A stretch of DNA of 64,000 nt from assembly GCA_025345505.1 (NCBI GenBank), contig JANVCC010000047.1:7757429-7821428 (forward strand), read 5' to 3'. The position numbers were made by a program, and so were the translations under genes. The notes beneath the pieces are model-generated. The model was not told the origin of the DNA, did no database searches, and saw only the letters and a list, made by a program, of their open reading frames with translations. The stretch is from Todiramphus chloris collaris. Its lineage: Eukaryota > Chordata > Aves > Coraciiformes > Alcedinidae. Positions 1 to 9,820 of the stretch are shown here, one piece after another (position 1 is the stretch's first letter; every line of letters begins with the position of its first letter).

Positions 1-376
1 TAAACAACCCCAGCTCCCTCAGCCTCTCCTCATAAGACTTTCCTTCTAGTCCCTTCCCCAGCCTCGTTGTCTCCTCTGGACCCACTCCAGCACCTCAAGA
101 TCCTTCTTGAAGTGAGGGGCCCAGAACTGTGCCCAGTACTGGAGGTGAGGCCTCACCAGTGCTGAGCACAGGGGGAGAATCACATCCCTGGTGCTGCTGG
201 CCACACTATTCCTGATACCAGCCAGGATGCCACTGGCCTTCTGGGCCACCTGAGCACACTGCTGGCTCATGTTCAACTGTCTGTCAACCAGCACTCCCAA
301 GTCCCTCTCCAGCCACTCCTCCCATGGTCTGTAGTGCTGCGTGGGGTTATTGTGGACAAAGTGCAGGACCCTGAAT
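1..376 (-). mobile_element. CR1 LINE fragment, ORF2 C-terminal part
   Basis: Read on the minus strand this encodes the region just after the reverse-transcriptase catalytic core of the CR1 ORF2 protein. Visible blocks are [16 protein letters not shown], then an [16 protein letters not shown] block, then [11 protein letters not shown]. The frame is lost near 70, after which the YEERLRE-type block continues in another frame. The element runs off the left edge of the window and its 5' side is cut at about 376, after the VLHF block. Stops and frameshifts make it dead. CR1 is the main LINE of birds and retrotransposes by target-primed reverse transcription. Confidence 0.9.
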
Positions 377-2107
377 TGGAAGGAGCATAGACTGTCTCTA
401 TTTGCAGATGACATATCCCTCAGACAGATGAACCTGCGAGAGGGTCTGCAGCTCCATGGCTGGGAGCTGGGGCAGAGGATGACAAGCATAGCAGCAGTTT
501 GGAGGAAGCAGCAGTGCTGATGGCCAACAGCCTCAGAGAAGCATTGGAGATAAAGCTGCACCTTCCCACCCTTACAACATGGACAAGGTGTCTTTGCTGT
601 CTAGAAGCTGCATGTGTTCTCCTTAGAAAAACCAAAACAATCGTAAATCGGGCAGAGCAGCTTATTCTGACACCCATGATATATCCATTTCCTCTGCAAG
701 CAGCTTTGTTCTGTAAAGTAAGAAAGGGGGAGTATTTCCTTTACCCCTGGGGGAAATAGTGTCCTACTTCTCTCTAACGGCATCCTCGGAAACGCACGCA
801 GGAGCAATCATCCTTCTGAGGAAGAAAGGGGTATGTGTAGGGCTCTGCTTCGAATGCCCAAATATCTACACGTTAAAGGGCATGGCTATCAGGATAAGCA
901 GTTGCCTTTATTACATGAGTCCCTTCTTCTTAAAGTCAATCGTCAGTCATTCAGAGTATCTCAGGCCTCATTCTCCAGCAATTTCTTGGTGCTGCTGCTT
1001 TTTTTCTGGAGCTGGAGGCACCAATAAGCACAGTAGAATTGCAGCATGTCAAAGAGTGGTAACAAGAGGTCATCTGCTGTAAGAGACTCTGCTTTTTTTA
1101 CAAAATAAAAATCAGTATTTTTTTCCTCAGCAACTTATTCTAATAAATTAGTTCCCCAGGCTATACCTTTTGTGGAATTGCCTCCCTATGATCTTTACCT
1201 GTACTGGGTTTGCATCACCCTACATTCCGTGAGATAGCAACTTTAGCTGACATTTGTGTGGTGGAACATTTTGCTTGCTTCATTGACATCTGTCTCTTTG
1301 CTTGGTTATGAACATTTGATTTTTAGCCCGTCTCCCTAACTATGCCTGTTTGTTCCAAAAGCTTGGCTGATTTTTCCCCTGTTACAACTTCCATGTGGCT
1401 CAACCAGATGCACTGCTAAGGGTCTGATTCTGCAAGTCCTATGAATTTATTTACAAATACAGCCTGATTTCTTTCACTAGCATATTCCCACATAGTATAC
1501 GTAGGCATCCTTTGAAGAGATATAAATCAAATTTTAAATATTCAAATCTATGTCATATAACTTTTTGTTTCAGGATTTCCACTTGGGAAGAAGTCGAGTT
1601 GCCAGAAGACAGAAGACAAGCTCCATTTGGCCCATCTTGCAACAACGTAATTTTATATTTGGCAGGTCAAACCATTAAGAATGGGCAGAGCATGAGAAAT
1701 CAAATATATGTTTCTTTCTGGAGATTCAGTGCCTCTTTATTTTACTTTTTTATATCCCCAGGACTCATGACGTAGAGTGGTTCAATTATAAGCAAACTGC
1801 CAAAGTCGTGGTTGGACACATTGACTCAGGAATCCAGTGCTTTCAAAGGGAAGTTGGAAAGTGTACGTCTCATGGATGTATTTCACTATCAATAACATCT
1901 ATAACAGCAGGGCTTTTTACCTGTTGTCGAAGTGTTGCATTTTCCTTGATGAGTTTTATCTCTTTTTGAACAAATATTGTAACTAAAGAGCCATAATAGC
2001 TTGAACTATAAATAAGCAATAATAATCACCTTAAATTTTCATGTCTGAGATCGAGTGATACAAAACTCTATTCTAGCTATTTTTATCCCAGTGTCATAAG
2101 AGAGTTG
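377..2107. other. Single-copy noncoding interval
   Basis: No repeat or gene is recognised. Short open frames here show no domain. The interval contains one splice-flanked candidate exon on the minus strand (1921-1982) and a weaker plus-strand pair (about 1573-1643 and 1764-1861). Confidence 0.5.
1921..1982 (-). other. Candidate internal exon (coiled-coil-like), weak
   Basis: On the minus strand a TTTAG acceptor precedes 62 bases and a CAG/GTAAAAAG donor follows. One frame, entered after two bases, reads a charged helix-like peptide starting TIFVQKEIKLIKE and ending in phase 0. A second frame is also open. Length and splice signals fit a vertebrate internal exon, but such chance pairs are common and I cannot place it in a known protein. 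Confidence 0.15.
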
Positions 2108-2130
2108 TTTTTTTTTTTTTTTTTTTTTTT
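2108..2130. repeat. Poly-T tract, 23 T
   Basis: An uninterrupted run of 23 T. It could be a decayed poly-A tail of a minus-strand insertion, but no element is recognisable beside it. Confidence 0.9.
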
Positions 2131-4137
2131 ACTATATTTGTGCGGACTTTTTGTTCAGTTCTTGCTTTATTTCTATTTAGTGAGTTTATTTTGTATTCTT
2201 TTTATTTGAGAGAATAGTAACTTTTCATGATGTTCCTGATCCAAAAGCCTTACTGTTAACAGTTTCCAAAGAAGGAATTTTCCTGCCTGTTTATATGTTT
2301 CTGCAGATTTTCAAACCAGAACACTGTTTAGATTTAAAATTTAGACAAATGATCCCAGATAGACAGTGACACCCTAAAAGACTACAAATATATGCACTTA
2401 GAAAGGGAGGCACAGGGACCTGAAAGATTAAAAGATTTGCTTTTATTAAAAGAAGTCTTCCATGAAGGGCACTCTTTCACAAGAGCATGATTGCTTTTTT
2501 CCTTTCTTCCTCCTCCTTTTTTTTTTTTTTTTTTTCACATGGATACTTCTAATCTCCTAAAAATCTTTGGATTGAAAGCCATCCATGACATTTTAATTTC
2601 ATCAAAGAAAATTGTATCTGCAGCCTTCAGAGACCTCTCAGGAGAGGATGGCCATTGAAACAGGGTCAAGGAGGAGGACTGAAATTATTCAAGTATGGTG
2701 TTAACAAGAATGCCTTTGTTTTGTAAGGAGTTCAGTCTCTTCAGAACCTTAAAATTTTGCAGAGAGGTGATTGTAGTAATTACTGGAACTATGACTGCCT
2801 AGAAATAGAGTAGGTCAAAGAGTCTTCCTTGAATAAGCAACTGGAGCGACTGCCAACTTGGTAAATTGCTCTACTGAAATGTCAATGAATTATTCAACAA
2901 AATTCCTTTTCTCTCATCTCTTTGTGGCTCTTCTTCTCCTTTCCCCTGATAATAAGCCAACACACAAGTTCCTGGAGATACTATTTATACTGTTTCCAGG
3001 AAGCAAAGGTTTGCTAAGCTTTGTATTGTCGAATACAAGAAAATATAGTCACTGTCCGGAGAGCTGCTCATGGTCGTGTTCACTCACTATGAGCTGAAAA
3101 GCAGAACTGCAGATAAAAGGGACAGGGATTTAAGCTTGACCATGGGTCTAGGCAGTTGAAAGAGAACTAAGGGAAGTATCTATTTTATCAGAAATCTCAT
3201 TTCTGCACCATTTGAGAGATCGCAGGTTAGGGGACATTTCAGTGAGTAGGAGATGCCACCTACAATCTTCCGAGCTCTATCAGAGGTATGATCAAAGGAG
3301 GACACGTTCTTCTCCATAGAGAAAGAAAAACTAAATTTGTGTATCTCAGACACCACAAGACTTGAAAAAAAACCAGAATGCAAATATTTTGCCTGAGCCA
3401 GACCTAGGCTTTAATACCAAAAAAGGAGCTGTGGGGACTTATGAGTTCAGAAAATAAATGCTTAATTGTCATCTGCGCAATGGGTAGAGAAGAGGAAGGA
3501 AGACATTAAATCATGAGAAAGGAGAGTATAATTTGGGATTAAGAGAAAGAAAAAGATTGCACTCTAATCCTAGAGCTGCAAAACCATTAGTAGGCTGAAT
3601 GGAAATGGACTAGTTAAATTACATATTAAAAGTATAATATTTTATTAATGTAAAACATTATTTTTAAATTTAATTTTTCGTTATTCCTTATTTGTATAGC
3701 AGGTGGTGTGGTCTTCTGAGGCTACTACAAAGATATTTCTCTACCTGGGAATATAAAATCTCTACCCTGCAATCAAATCCATGCCCAGAAATCCTTAAAT
3801 TAAATTGTTAAAGAGATCTATTCTTGCAAAAGGAGCTCTGCTGGTAGCCTGAGTCAGGGCTTGAGATTTTACTAGGTAACAGATAAATATGAAAAGAAGA
3901 GAGTTAAGACCATTTGGGAAACCATAAAATTTAATAGACATTTTCTTAGAGTCTCTCTTTGTCTTCGGTGTTTTTTTAAAAGTCTGTTCTTTGTGTAATA
4001 TTCACATTCTTGTAAGAAAAGCAGGTTCTTAAGCATCAGAATTTGAATAAGAGCAGATTTACTTCATCTTTTCCCTGATCTATTCACATTCTGTGGGTTT
4101 GGAAGAAAATTAAATAGGAATCACATATGAAGTGGGG
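2131..4137. other. Single-copy AT-rich noncoding interval
   Basis: No gene or CR1 copy is seen. A 19-T run lies at 2517-2535. The longest open frame (79 codons at 2858) has a hydrophobic start but no recognisable family. Confidence 0.5.
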
Positions 4138-4209
4138 CTTTTCTCTTTTCTNNNNNNNNNNTTTCTTTTCTTTTCTTTTCTTTTCTTTTCTTTTCTTTTT
4201 CTTTTCTTC
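4138..4209. repeat. (TTTTC)n microsatellite containing an assembly gap
   Basis: Tandem TTTTC units flank and follow a run of ten N. The true array is probably longer than shown, because assemblers often break or collapse such pentanucleotide tracts. Confidence 0.9.
4152..4161. other. Assembly gap (10 N)
   Basis: Ten unresolved bases inside the TTTTC array. The fixed round number suggests a placeholder rather than a measured length. Confidence 0.98.
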
Positions 4210-4609
4210 CATGTTTATATGTTAACCTATTTCATCCAAAACCAATGTCTAGATCATTTTGCCACCCTAGAAATGTTCACTTACTGGTGCACTTTGTTTA
4301 CTGAATTATACAGGAATTATCAGACATAGTTATTACTTTTGCTCTGCCCCTTACAGAACGCTGTATTTCAGTGTACTTCTCTGACAGACTCATTAATGCC
4401 CAAGGGCAGGCTGGAGAGCAGCACATCTTCTCCTGCATTTTACCATTGTGAACTCACAGCAATGCAGTTAAAACTGACAAAAAGGAAACATTTCACAGCT
4501 TTAAAACCCTGACTTTCTCTGAACTTGCCTTGGGTAACAAGGAAAATATCGTATCATAAATACAGATCAATGATGAAATTATTTTATTTCTTCACAGTTT
4601 CTTGTAACA

Positions 4610-4784
4610 TACTTGGGGAGTCTCTTTCTCTACGGAGACTTTCAAAACCAGCCTGGACACTGCGATGCTGGGCCCCCTGCTCTGGGTGACCCTGCTGGAT
4701 GGAGCAGGGGGGTGGCACCAGATCATCTCCAGAGGTCCCTTCCAACCCCCACCATGCTGGGATTCTGTGGTTCTGTGATTTCTC
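4610..4784 (+). mobile_element. CR1 LINE 3' end (subfamily 1)
   Basis: A 5'-truncated copy holding the end of ORF2 and the 3' UTR. It has the GGGCCCCCTGCTCTGGGTGA block, then GATGGAGCAGGGGGGTGG, then the GAGGTCCCTTCCAA motif and a tail of ATTCTGTGGTTCTGTGAT type. The same 3' UTR recurs at 9154-9820, 27357-28023 and, reversed, 44883-45258. Confidence 0.93.
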
Positions 4785-5066
4785 AGGTTGCAGAGTCAAG
4801 AAGCATTTTAATAGTTGGAGCATCTTGTGATGACAAACTGACCCATATGGTTCTTCTTAAGCCTTTGAAGAGCTTGGGTTTGCAAAGAAATCATCAGCAT
4901 GGATTAATGGCACCACCTTTGGTTAGTATCTTGTTTTAACTGGAGCAGAATTGTACTTTAAAAGAGAGCTGCATTTCCTGAGAGATTTTTCAAACATTTT
5001 TCCTCGAACATGACAACCATTTTTTGTCATTCTGCATTGAGAGAAATTCATTGTCCTCAAGAAGCT

Positions 5067-5582
5067 TGTGGTAGTTTGACCTTGGCTGGACACCTGGTGC
5101 CCACCCAGGTGCTCCCCACCTCTTCCTCTCAGCTGGACCAAAGGGAAGAAAATAAGATGAAACTCATGGTCTAAGACAAAAGCAGTTTAATGAAGAAGCA
5201 AAGCAATGCCATGAGTGGAAGCAAAGAAACCAAACATTTATTCTCTGCTTCCCATCAGCAGATGATGTCTGGCCCATTTTGGGAAGTGGGGCTCCAAACA
5301 CGAAGCGGTTGCCCCGTCCTCCTTTTCCTTGCTTTTATAGTTCAGGTGACATCATATGGTCTGGAATATGGGCCAGTTTGAGTCAGCTGTGCCAAGATCT
5401 TGCCCAGCCCCATTCCCCAACAGGGGAATGCTGGAAACCAGCCCTTGTTCTGGGTGAGCCCTGCCCAGCAGCAGCCACAGCACAGCAGGGTTACCAGCAC
5501 CTTTTCAGCTCCCAGTGCAAAGAACAGCACTGGGAGGGCTGCTGTGGGGAAAATCAACTCCAGCTCAGGCAGACCCAACACA
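5067..5582 (-). mobile_element. Solo LTR, bird ERVL-like endogenous retrovirus
   Basis: About 516 bp bounded by TG and CA in the form TGTGGTAG...CCCAACACA on the plus strand. Read on the minus strand it carries a TATA box (CTATAAAAGC, 5331-5340) and, about 95 bases downstream, an AATAAA polyadenylation signal (5237-5242), in the order U3, R, U5. The wording resembles a common avian ERVL-type LTR family, recalled from general knowledge and not searched. No internal gag, pol or env sequence is adjacent, so it is a solo LTR left by recombination. I could not confirm a target-site duplication. Confidence 0.8.
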
Positions 5583-5861
5583 AAGTGTTATGTTTGTTCA
5601 GGAAGCACCCATACAACATCATTTCTGTGATAATATAACATGCTCCAGATCAATTTGTCCATCCATAATATTTGTCTTCTACTTAAATTTTCTATCTCCT
5701 ATCATGAGGAAAACCTTACATCTTCTTTTACTTATGAAGAAGCAAACCAGGAAGTTTCTGTTCAGGTCTGAAAACCAAAACATGGTTAGTTCTGGATCTC
5801 TGAAAGCAAAGACGTATCTAACAGACATAAACCCAAAATTAAGGAAATAAACCAGACATAA

Positions 5862-5927
5862 ACTAGATGGTTGTACTAGATTAATATTAAAGGTCCTTTC
5901 CAACCCAGAACATTTTATGATTCTCTG
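5862..5927 (+). mobile_element. CR1 LINE tail fragment
   Basis: Very short 5'-truncated copy: a degraded version of the GGACTAGATGATC block, then AAAGGTCCTTTCCAACCCAG and a single ATTTTATGATTCT tail unit. More diverged than neighbouring copies, so probably old. Confidence 0.75.
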
Positions 5928-6090
5928 GTAAACGTTAGCAAAACAGGTAGGAATCATATTAGCCATCTGAGCATTTCCCCAGCTACAGCCTAAGAACTGA
6001 AGCGCAAGGTGAGTTTAGTGTTTTCTGAGAGTACTTAGACTGTAATTGGTCAGTGTAAAGAAGAAACATTGTACAGATACCCATTTTGTC

Positions 6091-6365
6091 ATAGAATCAC
6101 AGAAACATTTTGGTTGGAAGGGAGCTTTAATATCACCAAGTCCAATCATTAACTGCCACGGCACCACTAACCCATGTCCCTCAGCACCACATCTCCATGG
6201 CTTGGAAACCCCTCCAGGGATCACGGGGACTCCACCACTGCCCTGGGCAGCCTGGGCCAGCCCTGGACAACCCTCAGGGGGAAGAAATTGTTCCTCAGCT
6301 CCAACCTAAACCTCCCCTGGTGCAACTTGAGGCCAGTTCCTCTTGTCCTATTGCTGTCCCTATTT
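6091..6365 (-). mobile_element. CR1 LINE 3' end (subfamily 2)
   Basis: Begins with the reversed tail ATAGAATCACAGAAACATTT and GGTTGGAAGGGAGC. It continues through the subfamily-2 3' UTR (ACCCATGTCCCTCAGCACCA, CTTGGAAACCCCTCCAGGGA) into the end of ORF2. Truncated near TCTTGTCCTATTGC. Related copies lie at 12831, 15523, 29264, 43350, 50374 and 59448. Confidence 0.93.
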
Positions 6366-9153
6366 TGATGTGCAGCCTTGGAGACTAGTTACATTTGTCA
6401 CTTTAATGCACTCTTTGCTCATATGTGGTGTTCACATGACAGCAAGAGTCTTGGGAAAGTATTAGGGGAATTTTGTGGAGACCTTGCTGTGGTATTGTTG
6501 TAATGGGAGATAGATGGATATGCATCAGCAACAGCATTTCAGCTGAAGGTTGTTGAGGCTTCTGCTGCAGAGGCAATAGAAGGTCAATTGTGAGATTCAA
6601 ATTGGTGTAATGCTTTGAATTCAAGGCTACAGAGACCACTTTAGGTTTACATTATGATACTTTGATGAAGTGATTAGTCTAGGAAAATTATTCCATTTCA
6701 AACCTGCACCATTAGAAGAATCATTATACATTATGGGACATTACACTATCTTCTGGCAGCATGATTATGTCAGTATTGTAGTCACAGTGAAATGAAATGA
6801 ATGGCAAATTAGCAACTCGGAGCATGACTTTTGAATAGCATCATAGGCTGTGACAGAAACCCAAATGACAGTACATTGTTTAGCACATCAGGAATTGGGA
6901 GAAATGACAGATGGTTAGAAAAAAAAGAAAGAATCGGAGGAAAAAAATCAAGAGGGATAAATAGGCGGTCATGGAATAAGATAGAATAAAACATCATGAA
7001 TAAGAATCAGAGCTTAGAAGTAGGATATCACAGAATTTGCAAGTGTCTCAAAAATTTACTGGTCCCAACTTCATTCCTGAAAACAAGAAGGATGACCCTC
7101 CTAACAGATATTTGTCTTACTGCTTCTTAAAGACATCTGTGGAGACTGAAGTATCTCCACAGTCAGCTCAAGCTCCACTGGGTTTACTGATATCCAAACT
7201 AAATCTTTTTTACCTAATATTTAAGCTCATTGCTTCTCTACACATGTCCTCTACCCACTGTGTAGGAAGCACATTTTTGTGTATTTCAAAACTATTTGTA
7301 TGTTCTCTGTGCTCTTTTCTCCATCAGGCTAAAAAACCTCTACTCATCCTATCATTTTTCAAAGGTCATTATTTCTAGGCTTTGTTATTCTGATCTTTCT
7401 CGGTGTGCTCTGATTGATCAACATCTTTCCTGACATTTAGTACCCCAGCTAGGACTTGTTCCTCCAGCTAAACCTTTGCTAGCGGTAAGGTTAATGTCAT
7501 CTGTCTGGAAAGACAAGCAGAAAATGAGGAAATGATCATTTTTCTGCACAGTAAAGAATGATGAGTTTAACTATTGAAATATATTTGGACCAAAAGTTTA
7601 GCTTATTTAAAATACAATCCATGTGCGCATCAACACGGTTTTGAAATGGACTTGGGGTTGGAGCTAATATCTCTGAGATTTTAAAATTTAAGCAAAATGC
7701 TCTCGTATTTGAGTTTTGGTTTTCAATCTGGAACCACTCCAATTCTCATTGCTGTGACTCTTCAAGAAAAACATGAAATTGCATATGAAATTCTCCACAA
7801 CTTAACATCGAACCATGTGTCTGTTGCAACTGCTCTATATAACACCGGAGAGCCACGAGGCTCCTCTCAGAAACAAGTGTTATATTTAATATATATCTCA
7901 CCTTGCTTTGTGTAATTTACATGCTCTGGGAAGCAACTGAGTCGTTAAGCGACAAGTTTATGTCCGGTAAATACATATGTGTTACAAAAGTCCAGGAAAT
8001 ATCTAAATATGTGAGTGGACTGTGCACACCATGTCCATCACGCAGGTCAAAACCCAACCATCTTGCCCAAGGGCCCCAGTAGCAGATAGGTTGGTGGTGA
8101 GGAGCTGCCTTAATCTGTCCCAGTAAATACACAGATACTTTGATGATATAATGGTGATATAAAAATAACAAGGGAATACAAAGTGAGGAAACAAACACAC
8201 GTGGCTAACGGCATTGTTCAGGTTACTATTGATATTAGGAAGGAGCTAAATCTCAGTAGTAAGATTGTATGATATTACTGTATTTTTATTTTATTTTATT
8301 TTATTTTATTTTGAGTATCTGTTCCAGGCTATTATAAGAAATGGACATATTAGAAGAAGGTTCATCTGTTTAACCTATTATGAAAAAAAGCGAGCTTATT
8401 AAAAAGAATCACTGCAGGAAACTCCAAGGTAAAATGAACTTCAGAGAGTTATTTTCCCCACCAATCTGTTGCTTAATTTTGTTTTCTTTTTTTTTGCATT
8501 TCGATCGCATTCATTTCATGCCCGTCTAGCAACTAATGCATCAACACTTGCTTAACAATCAGGGTTGCAGATGGTGCCATGCCTGGAGGTGGAACCACGG
8601 ATGGGTATTTCATTCTAACTTAAGAAATGAAAGTGTTGCTTCAGATTATGCTGTGATGGGGGTAAAATAAATAAATTCTAAAATAAATTTAAAAAAAAAG
8701 TTTCCTGTGATTTTAAAATGCTGGCGTAGGAACAAAGCGGTGAAAGCAAGGGAATGTTGTGATAAGGGTTTCAGGAACTGCTTTTCCCTTCTCCAGAAGA
8801 TAGCAGCAAGCAGCAGGCATGGCCCCGTGTGCTCTCCGAGGAGGTAATTTATCCCGATGGATTCTGCGTTTCCCAGAAACCCTAAACAGCAAGTTGCTTT
8901 ATTAAATGTCTTTCACTTGGTGTTGCCCCTGCCTTGCGATGCTTAAATAAAAGTTGAACTATTCAGTCTCTTGTATAACAGCACTGCAATCTCCTGCCGA
9001 AGCCTGATGAGGAAATTTTCACTGCGGTTAGTGCTTACCACGGACAACGTTACAACTCCCTCCACCACCTACTAATGTGTTACTTTTGCGGCATTTTAGG
9101 GATTGTCATAATTTCTTAGGAAATATCAAGACACTATTGACAGACCTGTACAT
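6366..9153. other. Single-copy noncoding interval
   Basis: No gene is recognised. The open frames at 7037 and 7697 lack domains. A pentanucleotide array sits at 8281-8312. The stretch 8700-9060 is less AT-rich and contains scattered CpG, so it may be a conserved noncoding block. This cannot be tested without alignment. Confidence 0.45.
8281..8312. repeat. (ATTTT)n microsatellite
   Basis: About six perfect TTTTA units in a row. Confidence 0.9.
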
Positions 9154-9820
9154 GTGGACAACAAGTTCAGCATAAGCCCTGGTGGTCAAGAAGGCCAATG
9201 GTCTCCTGGGGTTCATGAAGAACAGTGTGGCCAGCAGGTTGAGGGAGGTTCTCCTGCCCCTCTGTTCTGCACTGGTGAGGCCACCTCTGGAGGATTGTGT
9301 CCAGTGCTGGGATCCACAGTTCAAAAGGGACAGGGAACTACTGGAGAGAGTCCTACAGAATCTCTGAACATCCTGAGGGCCTGGAGCATCTCTGTGCTGG
9401 GAAAGTCTGAGCGCCCTGGGGCTGTTCAGCTGGAGAAGAGCAGCCTGAGAGGGGAGCTGAGCAATGCTGAGCAAGAGATAAAGGGCCCCCAGGGGGCAAG
9501 AGGATGGGGCCAGACTCTTGTCAGTGGTGCCCAGTGACAGGACAAGGGGCAACAGGCACCAACTGGAACCCAGGAGGTTCCATCTGAGCAGGAAGAGGAA
9601 GTTCTTTGGTGTGAGGGTGTCAGAGGCTGGGTCAGGCTGTCCAGAGAGGTTGTGGAGTCTCCTTGTCTGGAGAGATTCCAAACCTGGTTGGACACTGCGA
9701 TGTTGGGCCCCCTGCTCTGGGTGACCCTGCTGGATGGAGCAGGGGGGTGGCACCAGATCATCTTCAGAGGTCCCTTCCAAACACCCACCATGCTGGGAAT
9801 CTGTGATTCTATGATTCTGA
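9154..9820 (+). mobile_element. CR1 LINE 3' third (subfamily 1)
   Basis: One of the two longest CR1 pieces here. It covers the end of ORF2 (KKANGLLGFMKNSVASRLRE, then [15 protein letters not shown] in frame) through the 3' UTR with the GGGCCCCCTGCTCTGGGTGA block to a tail CTGTGATTCTATGATTCTGA. The coding part is broken by a stop after the VLQNL residues and by later frameshifts. It is collinear with 27357-28023 over its whole length, so the two derive from closely related sources and break at nearly the same 5' point. Confidence 0.95.

Noticed and set aside
393..520. Plus-strand [12 protein letters not shown], resembling the FADD catalytic motif of retroelement reverse transcriptases
   Set aside because: No flanking RT blocks are visible on the plus strand and the adjacent CR1 is on the minus strand, so this is probably coincidence.
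7697..7915. Frame with GTTPILIAV, faintly like an ankyrin repeat
   Set aside because: Only one weak motif, no acceptor at the start and no second repeat.
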